Notes: generated by a model not told the origin, from the sequence alone. Positions 17,209 to 26,240 are shown, numbered from the stretch's first letter. The stretch: DNA of 64,000 nt from Flavitalea sp966112615 (GCA_966112615.1 CBHWDO010000011.1:51268-115267); one strand, 5' to 3'. Numbers and translations: made by a program.

Positions 17209-17259
17209 CAAATCTAACGGCTTATTGCGTTCTCCACAATCGGTATTCCTTTAAATTTG
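17209..17259. promoter_or_regulatory. Divergent -7 boxes of gldB and nadE
   Basis: Minus strand TAGATTTG (17209-17216) and plus strand TAAATTTG (17252-17259) both match the Bacteroidota -7 consensus TAnnTTTG exactly. They end 5 nt and 3 nt before the respective ATG codons, so both mRNAs are predicted to be leaderless or nearly so. Confidence 0.65.
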
Positions 17260-17262
17260 CTT

Positions 17263-18990
17263 ATGAAAATTGCACTTTGTCAGCAAAACTATCATATCGG
17301 CAACTTTGAACTCAACACCCAAAAGATCCTCGACGGTATCAAAGCGGCCAGGGAACAGGGGGCAGAAATGGTTGTCTTTTCTGAATTATCTGTTTGCGGC
17401 TATCCCCCCCGTGATTTTCTTGAATTCACGGATTTCCTGAATCGTTGTGATGAAGCTATTCAGCAGATCGCTGAAGCTTCAAAGGATATAGGGGTGATCG
17501 TTGGTGCCCCGGCAAAAAATCCTAACAAAAATGGAAAGGATCTTTTCAATGCTGCCTGGTTTCTCTACAATGGCAAAGTGCATGCAACTGCTTTCAAAAC
17601 ACTTCTTCCAACATACGATGTTTTCGATGAGTATCGATATTTCGAACCATCGAATGAATGGAATATTGTCGAATTCAAAGGAAAAAAAATAGCGCTGACC
17701 ATCTGCGAAGATCTTTGGAACCTGGGAGACAATCCGCTCTACAGGCTGGTTCCAATGGATGAGTTGGCGAAGCAGTCGCCCGACCTGATGATCAATATTA
17801 GTGCCTCACCATTTGATTATGATCATGATGATGACCGTCGTGAAGTAGTGAAAGCCAATGTTCGAAAGTATAAGATCCCGATGATCTATTGCAATGCAGT
17901 TGGATCACAAACTGAAATTGTATTTGATGGTGGATCCCTCGTGATCGATGCGCAGGCAAATATTACCAAAGAGATGAAATATTTTGAAGAAGATCTCTAT
18001 GTGGCTGAACTCGATGAATTGCTAAATGGTGCTCAACCCGGAACGGCAGATCAGCAAGTCACAGCAGATATCCGCCAGCTTGATACACAAATGCGTGTGG
18101 CCAAAGTGGATGATCATAACCAGATCATCGGCTACCTCACTGCTGAACATAATATCGCCCAGATCTACCAGGCACTAAAGCTGGGGATCTATGATTATTT
18201 CAACAAGATGGACTTCAAGAAAGCCATCCTGGGATCTTCGGGAGGTATTGATTCGGCCGTAACCCTTGCCATAGCCTGCGATGCGCTGGGTGCAGAGAAT
18301 GTAAGAGCGGTGTTGATGCCATCGGAATTTTCAACCGGCCATTCTGTGGATGATGCTGTTGAACTCAGTAAGAATCTCAACAATCCGTATGATATCGTTC
18401 CTATCAAAAACATCTACAACGCATTTCTTCATGAGTTAGAGCCAATATTCAAAGGCCTTCCTTTCAATGTTGCAGAAGAAAATATCCAGAGCCGTTCCCG
18501 TGGTAACCTGCTCATGGCCATTGCGAATAAGTTTGGTTATGTATTGCTCAATACTTCCAACAAATCTGAACTGGCTACAGGTTACGGAACATTGTATGGG
18601 GATATGGCCGGAGGGTTAAGTGTATTGGGTGATGTATATAAAATGCAGGTGTATGCTCTGGCTGAATACATTAACCGAAAAAAAGAGATCATTCCGCGCA
18701 ATATCATTACAAAGGCGCCTTCGGCGGAACTCAGGCCAGGACAGAAAGACAGCGATTCACTTCCTGATTATTCAATCCTCGATAAAGTTTTGTATCAATA
18801 CATCGAAAGAAGAAAAGGACCGGCTGAACTCATTGATATGGGGATAGAAGAAGCGCTTGTAAAACGTGTACTGAAACTTGTCAATACCAACGAATACAAG
18901 CGCAACCAGTTCTGCCCCATCATCCGTGTAAGCTGCAAGGCTTTCGGTGTGGGAAGAAGAATGCCGATAGTAGGCAAATATCTTTCTTAG
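17263..18990 (+). CDS. nadE: Glutamine-dependent NAD+ synthetase
   Basis: Two-domain enzyme making NAD+ from deamido-NAD+. The N-terminal nitrilase-fold glutaminase has its Glu (VFSELSVCGYPP), Lys (KTLLPTYDVFDE) and Cys (TICEDLW) triad. The C-terminal synthetase has the PP-loop GSSGGIDSAVT. At 575 residues it is the long, glutamine-using form. An in-frame TTG lies 6 bp upstream, but the ATG is chosen because the -7 box TAAATTTG overlaps that TTG. It converges with the lipoprotein gene, their stop codons overlapping in TTAG. Confidence 0.95.
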   Translation: MKIALCQQNYHIGNFELNTQKILDGIKAAREQGAEMVVFSELSVCGYPPRDFLEFTDFLNRCDEAIQQIAEASKDIGVIVGAPAKNPNKNGKDLFNAAWFLYNGKVHATAFKTLLPTYDVFDEYRYFEPSNEWNIVEFKGKKIALTICEDLWNLGDNPLYRLVPMDELAKQSPDLMINISASPFDYDHDDDRREVVKANVRKYKIPMIYCNAVGSQTEIVFDGGSLVIDAQANITKEMKYFEEDLYVAELDELLNGAQPGTADQQVTADIRQLDTQMRVAKVDDHNQIIGYLTAEHNIAQIYQALKLGIYDYFNKMDFKKAILGSSGGIDSAVTLAIACDALGAENVRAVLMPSEFSTGHSVDDAVELSKNLNNPYDIVPIKNIYNAFLHELEPIFKGLPFNVAEENIQSRSRGNLLMAIANKFGYVLLNTSNKSELATGYGTLYGDMAGGLSVLGDVYKMQVYALAEYINRKKEIIPRNIITKAPSAELRPGQKDSDSLPDYSILDKVLYQYIERRKGPAELIDMGIEEALVKRVLKLVNTNEYKRNQFCPIIRVSCKAFGVGRRMPIVGKYLS

Positions 18991-19451
18991 TGGGTCAGTT
19001 CAACAATTACAGTAACCGGGATGGGTAATCCCAGGTCGATGGATTGTGATAAAGCCATCTTGGTTTCTGTAAGGGTTACCAGTTTAACGGTTCCTTCAAC
19101 ACCCGTGATCCCTGAACCGGTAAATGTGATGTTTTTCTGATCGCTGCTTAATGTCCAGCCGAAATCTGCGGTTTGAGGATCAGCCTCATCACATTTAAGT
19201 GGGCCTTCATCCGCTGTGCCGCTGCCATCTTTTTTGAATGTGTATAAATTATCCGTTTCACATGGCTCAAATGTATCCGGTGGAAGTGGTGTATCGATGG
19301 TTCCATCACTGTTTGCATCCACACCTGCAGTACTTAGTTTCCATGGTTTTGCAGTCAGCAGGTCCGATTTGGTCGCTGCATTATCATCATCCTTCTGGCA
19401 ACCCGCAGTTGCCACTAATAATCCAATCAGCCCGATTCCTATAAGTTTCAT
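18987..19451 (-). CDS. Lipocalin-like lipoprotein
   Basis: A 154-residue predicted outer-membrane lipoprotein: MKLIGIGLIGLLVATAGC gives a good lipobox, followed by an acidic stretch (QKDDDN) as often seen for exported Bacteroidota lipoproteins. The remainder fits small lipocalin-like domains (LTAKPWKLSTAG, YTFKKDGSGT, FGWTLSSDQKNITFTG), the latter resembling W-x-L-s-d...i.f strands. Ligand unknown. Monocistronic. It ends in a 4-bp convergent overlap with nadE and diverges from the MoxR gene. Confidence 0.65.
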   Translation of the reverse strand: MKLIGIGLIGLLVATAGCQKDDDNAATKSDLLTAKPWKLSTAGVDANSDGTIDTPLPPDTFEPCETDNLYTFKKDGSGTADEGPLKCDEADPQTADFGWTLSSDQKNITFTGSGITGVEGTVKLVTLTETKMALSQSIDLGLPIPVTVIVELTH

Positions 19452-19562
19452 ACACTGTTATTTTACGGTAATATACCTTTATTTACGAACCACGTCAAGG
19501 ATTGGCGCATTAGTTGCAACGGCATTATGCGTATTTTGTATACCTAATTAAAACCAGATCCA

Positions 19563-20561
19563 GTGCTCACAGCAAATGATATCCGGCAGTTAAACGAGAA
19601 GATCCAGTACCAAAGCAGTTTCATCGATACATTAAAAAACGAGATCGGCAGAGTGATCATCGGGCAGCATTATATGCTTGATCGATTGTTGATTGGTTTG
19701 CTCAGCAATGGACATATTTTGCTGGAAGGTGTACCCGGACTGGCAAAGACCCTGACCATCAAATCTTTGTCGAACGCCATCCAGGCCCAGTTTTCACGCA
19801 TTCAGTTCACTCCGGATCTCCTTCCTGCCGATGTGGTTGGAACTATGATCTATAACCAGCAGAAGCATGAATTCATGGTTCGGAAAGGTCCCATCTTCGC
19901 CAATTTTATCCTGGCTGATGAGATCAATCGTGCCCCGGCTAAAGTTCAGTCGGCCTTGCTGGAAGCCATGCAGGAAAGACAAGTGACTATCGGCGATACC
20001 AGTTTCAAACTTCCAGAACCTTTCCTGGTGCTGGCTACTCAGAACCCGCTCGAGCAGGAAGGAACCTATCCATTGCCAGAAGCGCAGCAAGACCGTTTCC
20101 TGATGAAAGTGATCGTTGATTATCCAACAAGAGAAGAAGAACAATTGATCATCAGGCAGAATGTAAGTGGAATGAAATTCCCTGAAGTGAGCCCGGTTGT
20201 TAGTGCCCAGGAGATATTGCAGGCAAGGGAACTTGTTCGACAGGTGTACATGGATGAAAAAGTGGAACAGTACATATTAGATATAGTTTTTGCCACCAGG
20301 AGGCCAAATGAATACCGACTCGATAAATTAAAGCCATTGATTGCATACGGTGGTTCACCAAGAGCAAGTATCAACCTGGCACTGGCAGCAAAAGCACAGG
20401 CATTCTTAAATAAAAGAGGATATGTGATTCCGGAAGATATCAGGAGTATTGCAAAGGATGTGATGCGTCATCGTGTTGGACTAACCTATGAAGCAGAAGC
20501 AGAGAATATTCGAGTGGAAAATGTGATCGATGAGATCATTCAAATCATACCGGTTCCTTAA
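19563..20561 (+). CDS. MoxR family AAA+ ATPase
   Basis: AAA+ chaperone-like ATPase of the MoxR group, 332 residues, with the Walker A variant EGVPGLAKT near residue 57, Walker B ADEINRAP, and the sensor region ATQNPLEQEGTYPLPEAQQDRF. The best start is GTG at 19563. It heads a tightly packed row with a DUF58 protein, a BatD-like protein and a von Willebrand factor A protein, the Bat (Bacteroides aerotolerance) arrangement. MoxR proteins in such rows are thought to assist metal insertion or folding of the VWA partner. The stop and next start overlap by 1 bp. Confidence 0.92.
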   Translation: MLTANDIRQLNEKIQYQSSFIDTLKNEIGRVIIGQHYMLDRLLIGLLSNGHILLEGVPGLAKTLTIKSLSNAIQAQFSRIQFTPDLLPADVVGTMIYNQQKHEFMVRKGPIFANFILADEINRAPAKVQSALLEAMQERQVTIGDTSFKLPEPFLVLATQNPLEQEGTYPLPEAQQDRFLMKVIVDYPTREEEQLIIRQNVSGMKFPEVSPVVSAQEILQARELVRQVYMDEKVEQYILDIVFATRRPNEYRLDKLKPLIAYGGSPRASINLALAAKAQAFLNKRGYVIPEDIRSIAKDVMRHRVGLTYEAEAENIRVENVIDEIIQIIPVP

Positions 20562-21430
20562 TGCTGACTACTACCGAGATATTGAAGAAAGTGCGTGAGC
20601 TTGAGATCAAGAGCAAGAAGCTTACGCGTCACTTGTTTACAGGTGAGTACCATAGTGCATTCAAGGGAAGAGGTATGTCGTTCAAGGAAGTGCGCGAATA
20701 CCATCATGGAGATGATCCAAGGTTCATCGACTGGAATGTATCTGCAAGATTCAATCATCCTTTCAGCAAAGTATTTGAAGAAGAGAGAGAGCTTACAGTG
20801 ATGTTACTGGTTGATCTCAGTGCAAGTTCTTTTTTTGGAACGAAGATGAGAACTCAGAAAGAATTGGTTACAGAGATCGGTGCAGTGATTACTTTCTCTG
20901 CAGTTAGTAACAATGATAAGGTTGGTGTATTGTTCTTCAGTGATAAGGTTGAAATGTTCATTCCACCAAGGAAAGGAAGAGATCATGCATTATATATTGT
21001 GAGAGAATTGCTGACCTGTGAACCTAAGAGCCGGGGAACCAATATCAGCGAGGCTTTGAGAAGATTCACCAATTCAACCAGGCAACGATGTATCTCTTTT
21101 TTACTGAGTGATTTTATGGATAACAGTTTTGAAGATGCGCTGAAAGTTGCAGGCAAGAAACATGATCTTATCGGGGTAAGAGTATACGACCAGATGCAGA
21201 TGAATATGCCAGATATTGGTTTGGTTGAAATTGAAGATGCAGAAACAGGAAATACTGCATTGGTTGATACAAGCGATTTTTTAGTGAGAAAGAATTATCA
21301 TGACGACTTCAACAGGTTCACAGAATATTGCAAGAATGTTTTTGCCAAGGCAGGATGTGATCTCCTTCACATCCGCACGGATGAAGATTATGTAAAAGTG
21401 TTGCAGAAGTTTTTTATCAGCAGGAATTGA
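20561..21430 (+). CDS. DUF58 domain protein
   Basis: A 289-residue DUF58 protein, the usual partner of MoxR ATPases. The conserved core FKEVREYHHGDDPRFIDWNVSAR appears near residues 46-68 (named here only by its HGDDPRFIDW centre). It is followed by a VWA-like fold with LLVDLSASSFFG. No membrane segment is visible. It starts one base into the MoxR stop and is followed after 1 bp by the BatD-like gene, so it is certainly in the same operon. Confidence 0.92.
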   Translation: MLTTTEILKKVRELEIKSKKLTRHLFTGEYHSAFKGRGMSFKEVREYHHGDDPRFIDWNVSARFNHPFSKVFEEERELTVMLLVDLSASSFFGTKMRTQKELVTEIGAVITFSAVSNNDKVGVLFFSDKVEMFIPPRKGRDHALYIVRELLTCEPKSRGTNISEALRRFTNSTRQRCISFLLSDFMDNSFEDALKVAGKKHDLIGVRVYDQMQMNMPDIGLVEIEDAETGNTALVDTSDFLVRKNYHDDFNRFTEYCKNVFAKAGCDLLHIRTDEDYVKVLQKFFISRN

Positions 21431-21431
21431 T

Positions 21432-22313
21432 ATGAAGAAGATCCTGGTTTTTTGGTTATTGATCAGTGCAATGTTTGCCCATGCGCAGGTGCAGGTGAAA
21501 ACCTTTACCAATAAGGAATCTATCCTCATTGGTGAGCGTTTCAATATGACATTGGAGTCCTTTATGCCTGTGGATCAGAAATTCACCTGGCCAACTATTG
21601 ATACCCTTCCACATTTTGAGATACTGGTAAGATCCAAAATAGATACTGTTGAAAATTTCAATGGAAGAAAGATCACTCAATCATTTCAGCTTACCAGTTT
21701 TGATTCTGGTCATTATGCAATTCCCTCGATCAGTTTCCTGATTGGAAATACACGTTATGTTACCGATACAGTTGGAATCGATATTGGATATGCGCCGATG
21801 GAAGCCAATGCAGATTACAAGGAGATCAAAGATATCATGGAGGTTGAAGCGGGAACAAATCCTTTGTTGTACTACGTTATAGGAGGAGTCATTTTGCTTG
21901 CTGCATTGTTGACCTGGTATTTTTCAAGAAAGAAAAAACAGGTTGTAGTAACTGCGCCGGTTAAAACTGTTTCTCCTTATGAAGAAGCCATGAATGCTTT
22001 GGATCGATTGAGGAAGGAAGGTTTTGTACACAATGGATCGGTGAAGAAATATTATTCAGAGCTGAATGATATTTTAAGAAAATACCTGGATGCTCAATTG
22101 AGTCTTCATTCCATGGAGAAAACAAATGAGGAGATCATAAAAGAATTGAGGAGTCTTGAATTAAGCAGTGATGACAGACAGCAATTAAGTGAAGCATTGC
22201 GTGTTTCAGACTACGTGAAGTTTGCAAAGTATCATCCGGATGAAACGTTGAATGAACAAAGTTTCCAGGTAATAAAGAATGCCATTCAATCATTAAATAA
22301 AAGCAGGAATTGA
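21432..22313 (+). CDS. BatD/DUF4381-like membrane-anchored protein
   Basis: A 293-residue protein with an N-terminal signal peptide (to about residue 18, AHAQ). A periplasmic beta-rich domain spans about residues 20-145, with one membrane helix at about 146-168 (LLYYVIGGVILLAALLTWYF) and a cytoplasmic helical domain after a basic stop-transfer (SRKKKQ). This matches the protein found between DUF58 and BatA in Bacteroidota. Exact role unknown; it probably forms a membrane complex with the VWA protein. The stop overlaps the next start (TTGA). Confidence 0.72.
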   Translation: MKKILVFWLLISAMFAHAQVQVKTFTNKESILIGERFNMTLESFMPVDQKFTWPTIDTLPHFEILVRSKIDTVENFNGRKITQSFQLTSFDSGHYAIPSISFLIGNTRYVTDTVGIDIGYAPMEANADYKEIKDIMEVEAGTNPLLYYVIGGVILLAALLTWYFSRKKKQVVVTAPVKTVSPYEEAMNALDRLRKEGFVHNGSVKKYYSELNDILRKYLDAQLSLHSMEKTNEEIIKELRSLELSSDDRQQLSEALRVSDYVKFAKYHPDETLNEQSFQVIKNAIQSLNKSRN

Positions 22314-23317
22314 TCTATAGTTGGTTACAGGGAAATGAATTTGCTTGGCCATGGGCACTGTGGCTGTTATTGCTATTGCCCCTGATGATTTGGTGGTATG
22401 TAAAAAAGGAATCAAAAAGTCGTGCAACTTTGAAAGTGCCGTCTGTAGTGCCTTTCACCAGGACAAGTTCATGGAGAGCAAAGCTTTATCCAATCCTTTT
22501 TGCATTGCGTTTATTGAGCCTTGGATGTATCATTATTGCACTGGCACGTCCACAAAAAAGAAATGATCAGCAATTGGTGAGTGGCGAAGGAATTGATATC
22601 ATTTTGTGTATGGATGTCAGCGGGAGTATGCTGGCCCAGGACTTTCAACCCAACAGGCTGGAAGCCGCAAAACAGGTGGCTGCAAATTTTGTAGATGCAC
22701 GTCCAACAGATAGAATTGGTTTAGTGATTTTTTCCGGTGAAAGTTTTACTTCTTCGCCGCTTACTATTGATAAGAATTTGTTGAAAGCCCAGATCTTCAA
22801 TGCGCAAAGCAATGTGCTGGCAGATGGAACCGCGATAGGAGATGGTTTATCAACCAGCGTTCAGAGATTGAAAGAATCTAAATCAAAATCCCGCATCATT
22901 ATTCTTTTGACAGATGGTGAGAACCAGGGAGGATTGATCGATCCTTTGACTGCAAAAGAGATCGCGAAATCTATAGGAATTAAAGTGTATACGATCGGAA
23001 TGGGAACGGAAGGATTTGCTCCGGCACCTGCTCAAACCAGTACAGGAGCCGTGGTTATGCAACAGCAGAAAGTGAATATTGATGAAACGCTGCTAAGACA
23101 GATCGCTGCGGAAACCGGTGGATTGTACTTCAGGGCAAAAGATAATAACAGCCTGTCTGCAATTTATTCGGAGATCGATAAATTAGAAAAAACAAGGATT
23201 GAAGTTACGAACCTGAGAAGGTTTAAAGAGCAATACCAGCCGTTGGTAATGATCGCACTGGCATTGCTGGTTTTGGAAACACTTCTTAAGTTAACGGTCT
23301 TCAGGAGATTCCCTTAA
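22310..23317 (+). CDS. batA: BatA-like von Willebrand factor A membrane protein
   Basis: A 335-residue membrane protein with two N-terminal helices (about residues 14-29 and 62-80), a VWA domain whose MIDAS motif is DVSGSM, and a C-terminal helix (about 312-330). The TTG start overlaps the preceding TGA by 3 bases, indicating translational coupling. The Bat row would normally continue with batB and TPR-containing batC/D/E. Here it stops, and a perfect 15-bp inverted repeat followed by rsgA comes next. The gene symbol is given by architecture. Confidence 0.82.
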   Translation: MIYSWLQGNEFAWPWALWLLLLLPLMIWWYVKKESKSRATLKVPSVVPFTRTSSWRAKLYPILFALRLLSLGCIIIALARPQKRNDQQLVSGEGIDIILCMDVSGSMLAQDFQPNRLEAAKQVAANFVDARPTDRIGLVIFSGESFTSSPLTIDKNLLKAQIFNAQSNVLADGTAIGDGLSTSVQRLKESKSKSRIIILLTDGENQGGLIDPLTAKEIAKSIGIKVYTIGMGTEGFAPAPAQTSTGAVVMQQQKVNIDETLLRQIAAETGGLYFRAKDNNSLSAIYSEIDKLEKTRIEVTNLRRFKEQYQPLVMIALALLVLETLLKLTVFRRFP

Positions 23318-23324
23318 TTTAGCC

Positions 23325-23357
23325 GGGCTGACCAGTTGCTCCGCAACTGGTCAGCCC
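23325..23357. repeat. Perfect 15-bp-arm palindrome of the GGGCTGAC family
   Basis: GGGCTGACCAGTTGC and its exact complement enclose a TCC loop. The element ends 7 bp before the rsgA start codon. No T-run follows, so it is not a classical terminator. The outer GGGCTGAC/GTCAGCCC ends match the repeats at 26.1 and 28.5 kb. Confidence 0.88.
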
Positions 23358-23364
23358 AAAAATC

Positions 23365-24291
23365 ATGAAAGCACTCGTCTACAAATCAACAGGAAGCTGG
23401 TACATCGTTCGCGACGAAGCAGGGAATACCTACAATGCGCGGATCAAGGGAGTATTCAAGATCGATGGAATTACTTCCACCAATCCTATTGCTGTAGGTG
23501 ATGAAGTGGAGATCGAAATTGAAAATGAACTGGAACAGTCGGTGATGATCACCGATATTCACGACAGGAAAAATTACATCGCACGCCAATCTCCTTCTCA
23601 CAAAAAACAACACCATATTGTTGCGGCAAATCTTGATCAGTCGCTGCTAGTTGTTACATTGAGAGATCCAAAAACATCACAGGGTTTTATGGATCGATTC
23701 CTGGTGAGCTGTGAAGCATTTCATGTACCTGCGATCATAATTTTCAATAAGGCTGATATCTACCGAAACAAAGAGATGGATAAGTTTGAAGAGATGAAAG
23801 CAACTTTCGAGTCGGTTGGTTATACTGTCATCCTTGCCAGTACTCAAACCGGCCAGGGCATTGAAAAATTAAGATCTCTTCTGGAAAAGAAAGTCACTTT
23901 ATTCAGTGGTCATTCAGGTGTAGGTAAATCCTCTCTTATCAATTTATTGATTCCTGATATCAATCTTAAAACAAATGATGTTAGTGGTTGGAGTGGAAAA
24001 GGCATGCATACTACCACTTTTGCAGAAATGTTTGATCTACCCGATGGTGGACGCATCATTGATACTCCTGGTGTAAGAGAGTTCGGTATAGTACATATTG
24101 AGAAGCAGGAGCTGTCACATTATTTTCCTGAAATGCGCGCGGTGCTGAATGATTGCCAGTTCAATAACTGCATGCATATGAATGAACCGGGATGTGCGGT
24201 GAAAGCCGCTGTCAATGAGGGTTCCATTGCAGTGGATCGGTATGTAAGCTATGCGACGATCCTGGATAGTATTGATGATAAAAAATACTAG
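23365..24291 (+). CDS. rsgA: Small ribosomal subunit biogenesis GTPase RsgA
   Basis: Circularly permuted GTPase acting late in 30S subunit maturation. It has an N-terminal OB fold (residues 1-70), then G4 (FNKAD), G1 (GHSGVGKSSL) and G3 (DTPGVREFG) in permuted order. The C-terminal zinc domain has cysteines and histidine in CQFNNCMHMNEPGC. The length of 308 is typical. The start codon is only 7 bp beyond a strong palindrome, which could affect initiation. Its stop codon shares the tetranucleotide CTAG with the convergent carbonic anhydrase gene. Confidence 0.95.
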   Translation: MKALVYKSTGSWYIVRDEAGNTYNARIKGVFKIDGITSTNPIAVGDEVEIEIENELEQSVMITDIHDRKNYIARQSPSHKKQHHIVAANLDQSLLVVTLRDPKTSQGFMDRFLVSCEAFHVPAIIIFNKADIYRNKEMDKFEEMKATFESVGYTVILASTQTGQGIEKLRSLLEKKVTLFSGHSGVGKSSLINLLIPDINLKTNDVSGWSGKGMHTTTFAEMFDLPDGGRIIDTPGVREFGIVHIEKQELSHYFPEMRAVLNDCQFNNCMHMNEPGCAVKAAVNEGSIAVDRYVSYATILDSIDDKKY

Positions 24292-24824
24292 ATGGTTTCT
24301 CTTGGTTCCTGGCCCTTGAACCATCCAGAATAAAAAATATAATTATCTGCGATCCTGTTGATCTCATTTCCTATTAATTCCTGCGAGATATCTTTCACTT
24401 TCTTTGCCGGAACACCTGCATAAATAGATCCGGGTTCACAGATGGTTCCTTCAAGAACCACTGCGCCAGCCGCGATGATGGTATTACTGCCTACTTCCAC
24501 ACGGTCCATGACAATGGCACCCATTCCTATCAATACATTATCAGCAACGGTACAACCATGCACAATTGCATTATGACCAATGGAGACATTATTTCCAAGG
24601 ATCGTTGCAGTTCGCTTATAAGTACAGTGGATCACAGCACCATCCTGCACATTGACCTTATTTCCCATACGGATACTATTTACATCTCCACGTACCACGC
24701 AATTGAACCAGAAGCTGCACTGGTCGCCAGTTTGAACATCGCCCACAATAGTTGCATTGGGTGCAATAAAACAGTCATTTCCCAATGTTGGATATACTCC
24801 GTCGACATGCATGATCACCGGCAT
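24288..24824 (-). CDS. Gamma-carbonic anhydrase family hexapeptide-repeat protein
   Basis: Left-handed beta-helix trimer of the gamma-carbonic anhydrase/PaaY/YrdA family, 178 residues. The zinc-binding histidines are visible in GAVIHCTYK and IGHNAIVHGCTV, spaced as in the family. The ATG at 24824 (MPVIMHVDG) is preferred over one 24 bp upstream because it matches the usual N-terminus. Many members lack proven anhydrase activity, so the catalytic role is not certain. It diverges from the aminotransferase and overlaps rsgA by 4 bp at the 3' end. Confidence 0.88.
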   Translation of the reverse strand: MPVIMHVDGVYPTLGNDCFIAPNATIVGDVQTGDQCSFWFNCVVRGDVNSIRMGNKVNVQDGAVIHCTYKRTATILGNNVSIGHNAIVHGCTVADNVLIGMGAIVMDRVEVGSNTIIAAGAVVLEGTICEPGSIYAGVPAKKVKDISQELIGNEINRIADNYIFYSGWFKGQEPRETI

Positions 24825-24889
24825 AATATTCTTGTTTTGCTTCAGCAAATATGCTGAATTGTTGCGTTCTTTGTACAGATCAATTTTAT

Positions 24890-26077
24890 ATGAATCAAAG
24901 AGAGTTATTCCTGAGGCATGTCGGACAAACTTCTACAGCGCCACTGGCCCTGGAGATCGTTAAGGCAAAAGGTTGTACACTAACTGATGTGAATGGTAAA
25001 AAGTATATCGACCTCATTGCAGGGATCAGTGTATCGAACACCGGGCATCGACATCCTAAAGTAGTAAAGGCGATCAAAAAACAGGTTGATCAATATATGC
25101 ATTTGCTGGTGTATGGTGAATTTGTACAGACACCCCAGGTGCAGTATGCAAAATTTCTTGCCGATCATCTACCTGAAACATTGAACAGTGTATTCTTCAC
25201 TAATTCAGGAGCAGAAGCCACGGAAGGTGCATTAAAACTGGCGAAGCGTGTAACAGGAAGGCCCAACATTATATCATTTAATAATTCCTATCATGGATCA
25301 ACACATGGTGCATTGAGTGTGATGGGCGATGAATATTGGAGAAATGCATTCAGACCATTGTTACCTGGTGTGAAGCACTTCATGTACAATGATGATACCG
25401 TGTTTGATTATATTGACGAGAGCACTGCTTGTGTAATTGCAGAAACCATCCAGGCAGAACGTGGTGTGTTTGCTCCGGATATCGATTGGATGCAGAATCT
25501 ACGTCAGAAATGTTACGAGACCGGAACATTGTTGATTCTTGATGGAATTCAAACAGGTTTTGGAAGAACTGGAACCATGTGGGGATTTGAGCAGTCGGGA
25601 ATCATTCCGGATATCTTATTGTTAGGAAAAGCATTGGGAGGCGGATTGCCACTCGGTGCTTTTATTGCAGATGTTAAGTTGATGAACCAGTTGTCGGAAG
25701 ATCCAGTGCTGGGCCATATCACTACTTTCGGAGGTCATCCTGTTTGTTGTGCAGCAGGACTTGCAGCGATGAAAGTTTTGGTGAAAGATAAGTTGATGGA
25801 AGATGTTCGCTCGAAGAGTGAATTGTTTAGGGATTTGTTACAGCATCCATTGATCAGTACAGTTCGTGCTGAAGGATTGCTGATTGCAGTAGAGTTTGAA
25901 AACTTCGAGATCAATAAGAAGATCATTGATGAATCCATCAGCAACGGTGTGCTGACGGATTGGTTTTTATTTGCTCCTAACTGTATGAGAATTGCACCTC
26001 CACTTACGATCACAGACAAAGAGATCAGGAAAGCATGCCAGGTGATTGTGGCGGCTTGTGAAAGGTTTGCTGGTTAG
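24890..26077 (+). CDS. Class III PLP aminotransferase (aspartate aminotransferase family)
   Basis: Class III (ornithine/acetylornithine-like) aminotransferase of 395 residues. It has the motif NSGAEATEGALKLAKR, the conserved aspartate in LLILDGIQTGFGRTG and the Schiff-base lysine in LLLGKALGGGLPLG. The ATG giving MNQRELFLRHVGQTS is chosen because family proteins open that way. It is related to argD but divergent and outside the arg operon, so a different omega-amino acid or keto acid substrate is likely. Its stop codon TAG is the first three bases of a 12-bp inverted-repeat arm. Confidence 0.85.
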   Translation: MNQRELFLRHVGQTSTAPLALEIVKAKGCTLTDVNGKKYIDLIAGISVSNTGHRHPKVVKAIKKQVDQYMHLLVYGEFVQTPQVQYAKFLADHLPETLNSVFFTNSGAEATEGALKLAKRVTGRPNIISFNNSYHGSTHGALSVMGDEYWRNAFRPLLPGVKHFMYNDDTVFDYIDESTACVIAETIQAERGVFAPDIDWMQNLRQKCYETGTLLILDGIQTGFGRTGTMWGFEQSGIIPDILLLGKALGGGLPLGAFIADVKLMNQLSEDPVLGHITTFGGHPVCCAAGLAAMKVLVKDKLMEDVRSKSELFRDLLQHPLISTVRAEGLLIAVEFENFEINKKIIDESISNGVLTDWFLFAPNCMRIAPPLTITDKEIRKACQVIVAACERFAG

Positions 26078-26240
26078 CGGGCTGACAACCGCTAAGCCGT
26101 TGGCTGAACGCACCAGGCTAACAAATGCCGCAGGCATTTGAGCTGACTGGAAGCCAAATTTCCGCTCAGCCCAAACAGCTTCGCCGTTTGTTCAGCGCGG
26201 TTCGTTCAGCCCAGATCCTTCGGATCTGGTCAGCCCGCTA
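26075..26240. repeat. Composite palindromic repeat cluster between convergent genes
   Basis: TAGCGGGCTGAC (26075-26086) and its exact inverse (26229-26240) bracket nested hairpins. These include CAAATGCC/GGCATTTG (26122-26140), CCAGATCC/GGATCTGG (26211-26229) and several GGCTGAAC/GTTCAGC units. The stop codons of both flanking genes are part of the outer arms. Confidence 0.85.

Noticed and set aside
24890..26077. Second argD as part of arginine synthesis
   Set aside because: It is divergent in sequence, lies far from the arg operon, and argD is already present there; a different substrate is more likely.
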